Source: Aeromicrobium sp. Root344 (GTDB lineage: Bacteria > Actinomycetota > Actinomycetes > Propionibacteriales > Nocardioidaceae). From it: DNA of 64,000 nucleotides. Below, in pieces: positions 18,313 through 26,446 of the stretch. The notes below the pieces were generated by a model. It saw only the letters and a program-made list of their open reading frames with translations, did no database searches and was not told where the DNA came from. The position numbers and the translations under genes are program-made. Numbering within the stretch: position 1 is the stretch's first letter; every line of letters begins with the position of its first letter. The stretch covers positions 2,390,167 to 2,454,166 of the forward strand of contig NZ_LMDH01000001.1 in the NCBI RefSeq assembly GCF_001425755.1. Direction: 5' to 3'.

Positions 18313-19140
18313 ATGCTCATCCTCGCCGCGACCCCGATCGGCCAGGTCGCCGATGCCAGCGGCCGCCTCGGCGAGGCCTTGGCGACCGCGGACGTCGTCG
18401 CCGCCGAGGACACCCGCAGGCTCAAGCGCCTCGCGTCGGAGCTCGGCGTGGAGATTGGCGGGCGCATCGTGTCCTACTTCGAGGGCAACGAGGAGCGCCG
18501 CACCCCTGAGCTCGCGGCGTTGCTGGCAGACGGCTCGACCGTGGTCCTGGTGACCGATGCGGGTATGCCGAGCGTGTCCGATCCCGGCTACCGACTGGTC
18601 GTCGCGGCGATCGCCGCCGATGTCGCGGTGACGGCGATCCCAGGACCGTCGGCGGTGCTGACCGCGCTCGCGGTGTCGGGCTTGCCGGTCGACCGGTTCT
18701 GCTTCGAGGGGTTCCTGCCCCGCAAGGCCGGCGAACGTACGCGCGCGCTGACCGAGCTGCTCACCGAGCGCCGCACGATGGTGTTCTTCGAGTCGCCGCA
18801 CCGCACCGAGGCGTCGCTCCGGGCGATGGCCGACGTGCTCGGCGCCGATCGGTCGGCCGCGGTCTGCCGCGAGCTCACCAAGACGTACGAGGAGGTGGCC
18901 CGCGGCAGCCTCACCGAGCTCGTGGAGTGGGCCGCGGGCCAGGAGCAGGGCGTACGCGGCGAGGTCACCATCGTCGTCGGGGGCGCCGCCGCGGACACCC
19001 GCACGTACGGCCCGGACGACCTCCGGGAGCTCGTCGCCGCCCGGCAGGCCGAGGGGCTCAGCCGCAAGGACGCGATCGAGCAGGTCGCGGGGGAGACGGG
19101 CGTACGCAAGAAGGACGTCTACGACGCTGCGCACTCGTAG
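18313..19140 (+). CDS. rsmI: 16S rRNA C1402 ribose 2'-O-methyltransferase
   Basis: The 275-aa SAM-dependent methyltransferase modifies C1402 in the ribosomal decoding centre. The family's N-terminal LILAATPIGQ, VVAAEDTRRLKRL, VTDAGMPSVSDPGYRLV and AIPGPSAVLTALAVSG motifs are all present; the fold is tetrapyrrole-methylase type. The C-terminal region SRKDAIEQVAGETGVRKKDVY is a small helix-turn-helix-like extension common in RsmI. It keeps its expected place between pmt and metG. Confidence 0.95.
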   Translation: MLILAATPIGQVADASGRLGEALATADVVAAEDTRRLKRLASELGVEIGGRIVSYFEGNEERRTPELAALLADGSTVVLVTDAGMPSVSDPGYRLVVAAIAADVAVTAIPGPSAVLTALAVSGLPVDRFCFEGFLPRKAGERTRALTELLTERRTMVFFESPHRTEASLRAMADVLGADRSAAVCRELTKTYEEVARGSLTELVEWAAGQEQGVRGEVTIVVGGAAADTRTYGPDDLRELVAARQAEGLSRKDAIEQVAGETGVRKKDVYDAAHS

Positions 19141-19172
19141 GCGCCCCGCACCCACGCCCTAGGATTGAGGGC

Positions 19173-20753
19173 GTGTCAGATTCCACGTTCTACGTCACCA
19201 CGCCGATCTACTACGTCAACGACGCGCCCCACATCGGGCACGGCTACACGACGGTCATGGGTGACATCATCACGCGCTGGCACCGGCAGCGCGGCGAGAG
19301 CGTCTGGTACCTGACCGGCACCGACGAGCACGGCCAGAAGGTCCTCCGCAAGGCCGACCAGAACGGCGTGTCCCCACAGGAGTGGGTCGACAAGCTCGTC
19401 GAGGAGGAGTGGAAGCCGCTCCTCGAGACGATCGACATCGCCAACGACGACTACATCCGTACGACCGAGCAGCGCCACCTCGACGGCGCCAAGGCGTTCT
19501 GGCAGGCGCTGTACGAGCGCGACGCGGTCTACAAGGGGTCGTTCAGCGGCTACTACAGCGTCGGCGCCGAGGAGTTCGTCGGCGACGACGACGTGGCCGA
19601 CGGCGAGGGCGACGACGAGGGCTTCAAGGTCTCCAAGCTCGACGGCAGCCGGGTCGAGCACATGACCGAGGAGAACTACTTCTTCCGCCTCAGCGACTAC
19701 CAGCAGAAGCTGCTCGACTTCTACGACGCCAACCCCGACTTCATCCAGCCGGAGTCGGTGCGCAACGAGCTCATCTCGTTCGTCTCGCGCGGCCTGCGCG
19801 ACCTGTCGATCTCGCGGTCGACGTTCGACTGGGGCATCCAGGTGCCGTGGGACGACAAGCACGTCATGTACGTCTGGATCGAGGCGCTGCTCAATTATGT
19901 GACGGCCGCGGGCTACGGCGTCGACGACGAACGCTTCAAGGAGCTGTGGCCGGCCAACATCCACATTGTCGGCAAGGACATCGCGCGGTTCCACGCCGTG
20001 ATCTGGCCGGCGATGCTGATGGCCGCCGGGCAGCCCGTGCCGCACCAGGTGTTCGCGCACGGCTGGATCCTCGTCGGTGGGCAGAAGATGTCCAAGTCCA
20101 AGGCCAACGGGATCCGTCCCGACGAGATCGTCGACACGTTCGGCTCCGACGCCTACCGCTACTACTTCGCGCGCGCCCTGACGTTCGGCAGCGACGGGTC
20201 GATCTCGTGGGAGGACATGCACGCCCGCTACCACGCGGAGCTCGCCAACGGCTTCGGCAACCTCGCCTCGCGGGTCGCGGCGATGATCGGCAAGTACTTC
20301 GGCGGCGTGCTGCCGGCGGCCGGCGAGACGACCGCCGCTGAGCAGAAGGTCATCGACCTCGTCGCCGAGACCGTCGCGGAGGCGGACGCGGCGATCGAGG
20401 CCGTGGCGCCGCAGGATGCGCTGTCGGCCGTCTGGCGGATCGTCGACGAGCTCAACGGCTACCTCACCGAGCAGGCGCCGTGGCAGGTCGCCAAGGACGA
20501 GTCGGCCGGCGACCGGCTCGCGACGATCCTGGCGACGGCGGCAGAGGGGCTCCGGGTCCTCGCGGTCCTGCTCAACCCCGTGATGCCCAAGGCATCCGCG
20601 GTGCTGTGGGGCTCGCTCGGCGCGGAGCCGACGCTCGGCGCCCTCGCCGACCAGCGCATCGACGCGGTCGCCGCGTGGAGCCAGCTGCCCGCGGGAGCGA
20701 CGATCACCAAGCCGGCATCGCTGTTCCCCCGCATCGAGGCCGCGGCCGAGTGA
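19173..20753 (+). CDS. metG: Methionyl-tRNA synthetase
   Basis: The 526-aa class I synthetase attaches methionine to tRNA-Met. The HIGH motif (APHIGHGYT) is near residue 18 and KMSKSKANG is near 307; an acidic insert (DDDVADGEGDDEG) sits near residue 130. It lacks the C-terminal tRNA-binding domain, as in mycobacterial MetS. A -10-like TAGGAT at 19160-19165 is 7 nt before GTG 19173, suggesting a leaderless message. Its stop overlaps the tatD start (GTGA). Confidence 0.95.
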   Translation: MSDSTFYVTTPIYYVNDAPHIGHGYTTVMGDIITRWHRQRGESVWYLTGTDEHGQKVLRKADQNGVSPQEWVDKLVEEEWKPLLETIDIANDDYIRTTEQRHLDGAKAFWQALYERDAVYKGSFSGYYSVGAEEFVGDDDVADGEGDDEGFKVSKLDGSRVEHMTEENYFFRLSDYQQKLLDFYDANPDFIQPESVRNELISFVSRGLRDLSISRSTFDWGIQVPWDDKHVMYVWIEALLNYVTAAGYGVDDERFKELWPANIHIVGKDIARFHAVIWPAMLMAAGQPVPHQVFAHGWILVGGQKMSKSKANGIRPDEIVDTFGSDAYRYYFARALTFGSDGSISWEDMHARYHAELANGFGNLASRVAAMIGKYFGGVLPAAGETTAAEQKVIDLVAETVAEADAAIEAVAPQDALSAVWRIVDELNGYLTEQAPWQVAKDESAGDRLATILATAAEGLRVLAVLLNPVMPKASAVLWGSLGAEPTLGALADQRIDAVAAWSQLPAGATITKPASLFPRIEAAAE

Positions 20754-21619
20754 CGCTCACCGAGGGCTGGCCGGAGGCGCCGGAGCCGCTGCCGTCCCCG
20801 GTCGTCGACAACCACTGTCACCTCGACCACCGGGCGTACGCCAAGGGCGTCGAGGGCGGGCTGCTGATCCCGGTCGACGAGGCGCTCGACCGGGCGGCGG
20901 CCGTCGGGGTGACCCGCATCGTCCAGGTCGGCTGCGACCTCGAGGGCTCCCGGTGGGCGGTCCAGACTGCCGCGGCGTACGACTCGGTGGTCGCAGCTGT
21001 CGCGCTGCACCCCAACGAGGCGCCCAAGCACGCCGAGCAGGGCGACCTCGACGACGCGCTCGCGGAGATCAACGCGCTGGCCCAGTCGCCGCACGTGCGG
21101 GCCGTCGGGGAGACCGGCCTCGACTACTTCCGGACCGGTGAGGGCGGCCGCGAGGCGCAGCACGTGTCGTTCCGCGAGCACATCCGCATGGCCAAGCGGC
21201 ACGACAAGACCCTCGTGATCCACGACCGCGACGCGCACGACGACGTGCTCGCGGTGCTCGACGACGAGGGCGCCCCGGAACGTACCGTGATGCACTGCTT
21301 CTCCGGCGATGCGGCGTTCGCGCGGGAGTGCCTCGACCGCGGCGCCTACCTGTCGTTCGCCGGGACCGTGACCTTCAAGAACGCTGAGAACCTGCGCGAA
21401 GCGCTTCGTATCACGCCCGAGGACCGTATCCTTGTCGAGACCGATGCGCCCTTCCTCACACCGACACCGCATCGCGGAAGCCCGAACGCGTCGTTCCTGA
21501 TTCCGCTCACGGTTCGGTTCATGGCTGGAATCGCAGGCAAAACGGTCGAGGAAATGTGTCGGAGCATCGATGCGAACACGGTTTCTGCATTCGGTGGTGA
21601 CTGGCCTCACAGAATTTGA
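20750..21619 (+). CDS. tatD: TatD-family metal-dependent DNase
   Basis: This is a 289-aa TIM-barrel hydrolase. The metal ligands are visible as NHCHLDHR near residue 23, the GETGLDYF motif (Glu ligand), VIHDRDAHDD and METDAPFL-type VETDAPFLTP near the end. TatD proteins are 3'-5' exonucleases linked to DNA repair. Start GTG 20750 overlaps metG. In the last codons lies a CRP-like palindrome (21596-21611) that would act on the next gene. Confidence 0.9.
   Translation: MTLTEGWPEAPEPLPSPVVDNHCHLDHRAYAKGVEGGLLIPVDEALDRAAAVGVTRIVQVGCDLEGSRWAVQTAAAYDSVVAAVALHPNEAPKHAEQGDLDDALAEINALAQSPHVRAVGETGLDYFRTGEGGREAQHVSFREHIRMAKRHDKTLVIHDRDAHDDVLAVLDDEGAPERTVMHCFSGDAAFARECLDRGAYLSFAGTVTFKNAENLREALRITPEDRILVETDAPFLTPTPHRGSPNASFLIPLTVRFMAGIAGKTVEEMCRSIDANTVSAFGGDWPHRI
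21596..21611 (+). promoter_or_regulatory. CRP/GlxR-like site upstream of rpfB
   Basis: GGTGA-CTGGCC-TCACA matches the CRP-family consensus TGTGA-N6-TCACA at nine of ten positions. It is within the end of tatD, centred about 35 bp before the rpfB start codon. Regulation of rpf genes by cAMP-receptor homologues is known in Mycobacterium and Corynebacterium, which supports but does not prove function. Confidence 0.5.
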
Positions 21620-21638
21620 CCCAGGAAGGGGCATCCGT

Positions 21639-22805
21639 ATGGTTGAAAGTCGGCCCCGTCACCGACTGTCAAGGAATTCTGTGCAGCCAGACTCAACCGC
21701 CCGACGCACGTCCACTCCCGGAAAGCGTCGTCATCGCAAGTCTTTCCCCCTCATCGCCCTCAACCTCGCGATCGTCCTCGTCGTCGCGGGAGGCACCGCA
21801 GCCTATGGCGCTCTGAGCCACACGGTCACCCTGACCGTCGACGGCCGGAGCGACAAGATCCGCACGTTCAGCGACAACGTCGGTGACGTCCTCAAGTCCA
21901 AGAACATCACGCTTCGGCCCGCCGACCGGCTGAGCAAGCCGCCCTCGGACTCGCTCTCCGACGGCGACACGATCACCGTCTCGTACGCCAAGCCGGTCAC
22001 CCTCGCGGTCGACGGCACGGTCACCGAGCACACGGTCTACGACCGCACGGTGGGCGACGCGTTCGACACCCTCGGCGTCGACCCGAAGTCCGGCTCCTAC
22101 CTCTCGGCCAAGACCTCGAGCGTCATCCCCCGCAAGGGCGCGCAGATCGTCGTGAGCCGCACCAAGTCGCTCACGGTCATCGCCGACCACAAGAAGAAGA
22201 CGATCACCTCGAACGCGCCGACGGTCGCCGCGGTGCTCAAGAAGGTCGACGTCAGCCTGGACTCCGACGACGAGGTCAAGCCCGGCAGGGACGCGTTCGT
22301 CAAGCCCGATGCGCGGCTTCGTGTCGTGCGCATCAAGAAGGTCACCAAGACCGAGACGGTGCCGGTCAACTTCAAGACCACCGTCCGCGAGGACCCCGAG
22401 TCCTCGGTCGGCGACACCAACGTCGTCCAGCCCGGCAAGAAGGGCAAGGCCCGCGAGCGGGTCACGCTGATCTATGCCGACGGCAAGCTGCGTGAGCGCA
22501 TCGTCCTGGTCTCGCGGTCGCTGGCGGAGCCGCGGCCCCAGATCGTCGAGAAGGGCACCAGCACGACCCCGTCCGACAGCGTCTGGGACAAGATCGCCCA
22601 GTGCGAGTCGGGCGGCAACTGGTCGATCAACACCGGCAACGGCTACTACGGCGGACTGCAGTTCAGCGCCGCGACGTGGCACAGCGTCGGTGGCACGGGT
22701 CTGCCGAGCGACCACAGCCGCGAGGAGCAGATCAAGCGCGCCAAGATCCTCCAGGCCCGGTCCGGCTGGGGCCAGTGGGGCTGTGCCGGGGCGAGGTTCA
22801 ACTGA
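21639..22805 (+). CDS. rpfB: Resuscitation-promoting factor RpfB-like transglycosylase
   Basis: The 388-aa secreted/anchored muralytic enzyme cleaves peptidoglycan to promote resuscitation and growth. After a basic N-terminus comes a membrane helix (about residues 39-60), three DUF348 repeats (about 60-225, each beginning near [27 protein letters not shown]), a G5 domain (about 230-305) and the C-terminal Rpf domain ([19 protein letters not shown] onward) with its catalytic Glu. ATG 21639 has AGGAAGGGG upstream; an earlier ATG at 21570 would overlap tatD by 50 nt. Domain order equals RpfB. Confidence 0.95.
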   Translation: MVESRPRHRLSRNSVQPDSTARRTSTPGKRRHRKSFPLIALNLAIVLVVAGGTAAYGALSHTVTLTVDGRSDKIRTFSDNVGDVLKSKNITLRPADRLSKPPSDSLSDGDTITVSYAKPVTLAVDGTVTEHTVYDRTVGDAFDTLGVDPKSGSYLSAKTSSVIPRKGAQIVVSRTKSLTVIADHKKKTITSNAPTVAAVLKKVDVSLDSDDEVKPGRDAFVKPDARLRVVRIKKVTKTETVPVNFKTTVREDPESSVGDTNVVQPGKKGKARERVTLIYADGKLRERIVLVSRSLAEPRPQIVEKGTSTTPSDSVWDKIAQCESGGNWSINTGNGYYGGLQFSAATWHSVGGTGLPSDHSREEQIKRAKILQARSGWGQWGCAGARFN

Positions 22806-23656
22806 CGACACCTCGGCTGCTCGGGCCCGCTGACGTCCGACGCCTGGCCGAGCTCTGCGGCATCCGCCCGACCAAGCAACGCGGGCAGAACTTCGTCATC
22901 GACGCCAACACCGTGCGGCGCGTCGTGCGCACGTCCGGGGTCGGCGTCGATGACGTCGTCGTCGAGATCGGTCCTGGCCTCGGGTCGCTGACGCTCGGGC
23001 TGCTCGAGGTGGCCGCGCACGTCACGGCCGTCGAGCTCGACGAGGTGCTGGCGGCGCAGCTGCCCTCGACGATCGCCGAGTACGCCCCCGACCAGGCGGC
23101 GCACTTCGACCTCGTCACGGCCGACGCGATGCAGGTCACCGAGCTGCCCGGGCCGACGCCCACGGCGCTCGTGGCCAACCTGCCCTACAACGTGTCGGTG
23201 CCGGTGCTGCTGACGTTCTTCGAGCGGTTCCCGACGATCGCGACCGGCCTCGTCATGGTGCAGGCCGAGGTCGCGCACCGCCTCGCGGCCGGGCCGGGCT
23301 CCAAGACGTACGGCGTGCCGAGCGTCAAGGCTGCCTGGTATGCCGAGCTGCGGCTCGCCGGCTCGATCGGGCGCAATGTGTTCTGGCCGATGCCCAACGT
23401 CGAGTCGGCGCTGGTCGCCTGGACCCGGCGCGAGCCGCCCGGCGACGAGGCGCAGCGACTGCGTACGTTCGCGGTCGTCGATGCCGCGTTCGCCCAGCGT
23501 CGCAAGACCATGCGCGCGGCGCTGTCGGAGCTCGCCGGGTCCGGCCCGGCTGCCGAGGAGGCCCTCGTCGCCGCCGGCATCTCGCCGCAGGCGCGTGGTG
23601 AGCAGCTCGGGGTCGAGGAGTTCTTCCGCCTCGGCCAGTTCCTCACCCCTGCGTGA
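22802..23656 (+). CDS. rsmA: 16S rRNA A1518/A1519 dimethyltransferase KsgA/RsmA
   Basis: The SAM-dependent enzyme dimethylates two adenines near the 3' end of 16S rRNA. Visible motifs are [25 protein letters not shown] (SAM site) and [12 protein letters not shown]. No ATG, GTG or TTG lies at the expected N-terminus. CTG 22802, overlapping the rpfB stop as CTGA and preceded by GGGGCGAGG, gives a 284-aa protein that aligns with the family; GTG 22775 would add nine residues inside rpfB. I prefer CTG, with uncertainty about the start only. Confidence 0.9.
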   Translation: MTTPRLLGPADVRRLAELCGIRPTKQRGQNFVIDANTVRRVVRTSGVGVDDVVVEIGPGLGSLTLGLLEVAAHVTAVELDEVLAAQLPSTIAEYAPDQAAHFDLVTADAMQVTELPGPTPTALVANLPYNVSVPVLLTFFERFPTIATGLVMVQAEVAHRLAAGPGSKTYGVPSVKAAWYAELRLAGSIGRNVFWPMPNVESALVAWTRREPPGDEAQRLRTFAVVDAAFAQRRKTMRAALSELAGSGPAAEEALVAAGISPQARGEQLGVEEFFRLGQFLTPA

Positions 23657-23725
23657 GCGGTGAGTTAACGCCGGTGAAATCACGGTGCCAGCCACCTTCA
23701 CATCTGTGCACTACCGTTTCGTGAT

Positions 23726-24547
23726 GTGAGGATTGACGAGCGCATCGCCGAGAAGTATGCCGACCTGTCGCCGCAGGAGCGGCGGGCCGCAGACGTGTTG
23801 CTCGTCCACCTCGACGACCTCGCAATCTATCGCGCCGCCGAGCTGGCCGAGCTGGCAGGCGTCTCCAAGGCCACGATGAGCCGGTTGTTCCGGCACCTGG
23901 GCTTCGACGACTTCACCGAGGTGCGCGATCACCTGCGTACGCTCCGCAGCCACGGCGTCCCGGTCAGCCTCGAAGGGGCCCCCAGCCTGGCGGCGCACCT
24001 CGAGCAGGAGACCGGCAACCTGCAGAAGGCGTTGGCGGGATTGGAGGACGGCGGGCTCGAGACGGCCGCGAAGCTGATCCATAACGCCCAACGCGTCGTG
24101 GTGCTCGGCCTCCGGTCGGGCTATCCCGTCGCGCTGCACCTGCGCCAGTCGCTGGGTCAGGCCCGGTTCGGTGTCACGCTCGCTCCGCAGCCGGGGCAAG
24201 CGCTGTCCGACGAGCTGATCGGCCTGGGCCCCAAGGACGCGGCGGTCGTGGTCTCGTTCCGGCGCCGCCCCGACAACGTCGACGGGCTGCTGGAGATCCT
24301 GCAGAAGGCCGGCGCGCCCACGATCCTGCTCGCCGATCCGTCAGCCCGTACGCTTGCCGCCCGCGCCGACGTGTGGCTGGAGTGTCCGTTGGCGACCGAC
24401 CTCGCGTTCGACAGCTACGCCGTCGCCATGAGCGTCGCCGCGGTGCTGGCCGACCGGGTCCTGGATCTGGCCGGGAAGGCCGGCGTGCAGCGGACCACGA
24501 TGATCGACGCGTCATACCGGTCGTTGCGCGAGATTGAAAACCGCTGA
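23726..24547 (+). CDS. MurR/RpiR-family transcriptional regulator
   Basis: The 273-aa protein has an N-terminal RpiR helix-turn-helix (AAELAELAGVSKATMSRLFRH region, about 37-57) and a C-terminal SIS sugar-phosphate-binding domain (about 120-250, with VVVLGLRSGYPVALHL and AAVVVSFRRRPDN). Such regulators sense sugar phosphates or related metabolites. A -10-like TACCGT (23712-23717) lies 8 nt before the GTG start. The stop and the next start overlap as TGATG, so it is coupled to the guanine deaminase gene, its most likely target. Confidence 0.85.
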   Translation: MRIDERIAEKYADLSPQERRAADVLLVHLDDLAIYRAAELAELAGVSKATMSRLFRHLGFDDFTEVRDHLRTLRSHGVPVSLEGAPSLAAHLEQETGNLQKALAGLEDGGLETAAKLIHNAQRVVVLGLRSGYPVALHLRQSLGQARFGVTLAPQPGQALSDELIGLGPKDAAVVVSFRRRPDNVDGLLEILQKAGAPTILLADPSARTLAARADVWLECPLATDLAFDSYAVAMSVAAVLADRVLDLAGKAGVQRTTMIDASYRSLREIENR

Positions 24548-25017
24548 TGACGACCGACGAAGCCTGGCTCGCCCGCGCCATCCAGCTCGCCGTGGACAAG
24601 GTCGCCGAGGGCGGTGGGCCGTTCGGAGCCCTCGTGGTGAAGGACGGCGAGATCGTCGCCACCGGCCAGAACCGGGTGACCCGCGACCTCGATCCGACTG
24701 CCCACGCCGAGGTGCAGGCGATCCGCAGTGCCTGCCGCGCCACGGGCGACTTCTCCCTGGCCGGCATGACGCTCTACACCTCGTGCGAGCCGTGCCCGCT
24801 GTGCGTGTCCGCGTCGCTGTGGGCGCGGCTGGACCGGGTGGTCTACGCCGCCGACCGTGACGATGCCGCTCGGGGCGGGTTCGACGACCGTGAGTTCTAC
24901 GAGCTGTTCGGCAGGGATCGGGCGACCTGGCCGACCCTGATCGAGGAGAAGCGGCCGGACGACGCGCCGGCGCCGTTCGAGGCGTGGCTCGCCAACAGCA
25001 GCCGCACGGCGTACTGA
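24547..25017 (+). CDS. guaD: Guanine deaminase (cytidine-deaminase fold)
   Basis: This 156-aa zinc enzyme matches Bacillus GuaD in length and motifs: GGPFGALVVKDG, DPTAHAEVQAIR (catalytic Glu), TLYTSCEPCPLCVSA (zinc ligands), GGFDDREFYEL and the terminal aromatic residue of the domain-swapped C-terminus. It would convert guanine to xanthine in purine salvage or degradation. A tRNA adenosine deaminase is less likely because the FDD and C-terminal features are GuaD-like. It is inserted between rsmA and ispE, which are usually adjacent. Confidence 0.85.
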   Translation: MTTDEAWLARAIQLAVDKVAEGGGPFGALVVKDGEIVATGQNRVTRDLDPTAHAEVQAIRSACRATGDFSLAGMTLYTSCEPCPLCVSASLWARLDRVVYAADRDDAARGGFDDREFYELFGRDRATWPTLIEEKRPDDAPAPFEAWLANSSRTAY

Positions 25018-25022
25018 CTCAG

Positions 25023-25054
25023 CATGGCCTGATCGGGCCATGGCGGTGTGCCCG
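25023..25054 (+). promoter_or_regulatory. Inverted-repeat element before the 98-aa gene
   Basis: A perfect 7-bp inverted repeat, CATGGCC-TGATCG-GGCCATG (25023-25042), overlaps a 21-bp element CGGGCCATG-N7-GCCCG (25034-25054) that ends 48 nt before the start codon at 25103. The same 21-bp format occurs 49 nt before the DUF4242 gene at 28378. Between element and gene are TAGCGT (25064-25069), a small GTGCC/GGCAC hairpin and the ribosome site AAAGGAG. Confidence 0.55.
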
Positions 25055-25102
25055 TTCCCGTCCTAGCGTGCCCTCTAAGGCACGTCTGCAAAGGAGCAGG
25101 TC

Positions 25103-25399
25103 ATGGCATTCATCCAGATCATCGAAGGACGCACGAGCCACTACGACGAGATGAAGGCGCTCACCGAGGAGTTCGAGGCGCAGGACCTCGGCGGGCACAC
25201 TCTTCGCCGCTCGATCAGGACCCGTGACCGTGACGACCCCAGCCGGTTCATGGTCATCGTCTTCTTCGACTCGTACGAGTCGGCGATGGCGAACTCGAAC
25301 CTCCCGGAGACCAACGAGTTCTCGCAGAAGATGATGTCGCTCGTCGACGGGCCGCCGACGTTCCACAACCTCGACGTCGTCGAGGACAAGACGTTCTAG
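25103..25399 (+). CDS. Small ferredoxin-like-fold protein (ABM/Dabb type)
   Basis: The 98-aa protein (MAFIQIIEGRTSHYDEMKAL...) has the alternating strand-helix pattern and RDRDDPSRFMVIVFFDSYE stretch of dimeric alpha-beta-barrel proteins such as antibiotic-biosynthesis-monooxygenase-like domains. No catalytic residues can be assigned. AAAGGAG precedes ATG 25103. It lies between guaD and ispE and shares a promoter-region element with the DUF4242 gene at 28378, suggesting a common stress regulon. Function unknown. Confidence 0.65.
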   Translation: MAFIQIIEGRTSHYDEMKALTEEFEAQDLGGHTLRRSIRTRDRDDPSRFMVIVFFDSYESAMANSNLPETNEFSQKMMSLVDGPPTFHNLDVVEDKTF

Positions 25400-25452
25400 G
25401 CGAGTTCGCCCCGCCGCCGGGTGCCGACCCGATGGGCCACTAGGTTGGGCGG

Positions 25453-26373
25453 GTGAGCACCGCCACCGTCCGCGTCCCCGCCAAGATCAACCTGTGTCTC
25501 GGGGTCGGCCCGGTCCGTGAGGACGGCTATCACCCGTTGGCCACGGTCTACCAGGCCGTCGACCTGCACGACGAGGTCCGGGCGACGTCGCGCGACGACG
25601 ACGCGATCACCGTCGCGGTGCACAGCGAGCTCGATGTGCGGTCCGAGTCGGTGCTGGTGCCGGAGGACGACGACAACCTCGCGGTCAAGGCCGCCCGACT
25701 GCTGCGCGAGACGACGGGCATCACGGCCGGCGTCGACCTGGCGATCCGCAAGGTCATCCCGGTCGCCGGCGGCATGGCCGGCGGCTCGGCCGATGCGGCC
25801 GCTGCCCTCGTCGCCTGCAACGACGTGTGGGCGACGGGACTGTCGCGCGCCGAGCTCGAGGAGATCGCCGCACAGCTCGGCAGCGACGTCCCGTTCCTGC
25901 TGCACGGCGGCAACGCGGTCGGCGGAGGGCGCGGCGAGACCATCAGCCCCGTGCTGGCGCGGGGGTCGTACCACTGGGTGTTCGCCATGGCGCACGAAGG
26001 ACTGTCGACCAAGGCGGTCTACGCCGAGTTCGACCGGCTCAACGACGGGTCACGCGTACCGGATCCCGTGGTGCCGGACGCGCTGCTCGCCGCGCTGCGT
26101 GCCGGCGATGCCGAGGCGCTCGGCGATGCGCTCTCGAACGACCTGACCGAGGCGGCGCTGTCGTTGCGGCCGGAGCTGCAGGACACCCTCGAGATCGGCA
26201 TCGAGGCCGGCGCGCTCGGCGCGATCCTGTCGGGCTCGGGCCCCACCGCGCTGTTCCTCGCCTCCGACGAGCAGCACAGCCTCGACATCGCGTTCGCCCT
26301 CAGCAGCGCCGCCGGGTGCGCCGACGTCGTCCAGTCCCGTGGCCCCGTCCCCGGAGCCCGCAGCACGAGCTGA
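25453..26373 (+). CDS. ispE: 4-diphosphocytidyl-2-C-methyl-D-erythritol kinase
   Basis: This 306-aa GHMP kinase performs the ATP-dependent step of the MEP isoprenoid pathway. The N-terminal VRVPAKINLCLGVG, the ATP-binding PVAGGMAGGSADAAAAL and the C-terminal GAILSGSGPTALFL motifs are present. TAGGTT at 25441-25446 lies 6 nt before GTG 25453, so the gene probably has its own leaderless promoter after the inserted rpiR-guaD block. The upstream neighbour in many actinobacteria is rsmA. Confidence 0.95.
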   Translation: MSTATVRVPAKINLCLGVGPVREDGYHPLATVYQAVDLHDEVRATSRDDDAITVAVHSELDVRSESVLVPEDDDNLAVKAARLLRETTGITAGVDLAIRKVIPVAGGMAGGSADAAAALVACNDVWATGLSRAELEEIAAQLGSDVPFLLHGGNAVGGGRGETISPVLARGSYHWVFAMAHEGLSTKAVYAEFDRLNDGSRVPDPVVPDALLAALRAGDAEALGDALSNDLTEAALSLRPELQDTLEIGIEAGALGAILSGSGPTALFLASDEQHSLDIAFALSSAAGCADVVQSRGPVPGARSTS

Positions 26374-26377
26374 CCTC

Positions 26378-26427
26378 CCCAAGTTTTGGGACGGAACTCG
26401 GCACATCTTCTCGTCCCGTGACGAGTT
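26378..26427. terminator. Convergent-gene hairpins between ispE and the ABC-F gene
   Basis: CCCAA-GTT-TTGGG (26378-26390) and CTCGTC-CCGT-GACGAG (26410-26425) lie in the 73-bp convergent gap, and an alternative pairing AACTCG with CGAGTT connects them. No long T-run is present, as is usual for actinobacterial terminators. A bidirectional termination role is inferred from position. Confidence 0.5.
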
Positions 26428-26446
26428 GAGTCACAAAGCTGGGCGG

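Noticed and set aside
15513..18467. A single 984-codon open frame on the minus strand
   Set aside because: Only 15513-17051 encodes the mannosyltransferase; the rest is antisense to the DUF559 gene and crosses palindrome clusters B and C, with no family resemblance.
21570..21638. Upstream ATG for rpfB at 21570
   Set aside because: It would overlap tatD by 50 nt and lacks a ribosome site, whereas ATG 21639 follows AGGAAGGGG.
21612..21640. A ydaO (cyclic di-AMP) riboswitch before rpfB, as in Streptomyces
   Set aside because: Only 19 nt separate tatD and rpfB, far too short for that riboswitch.
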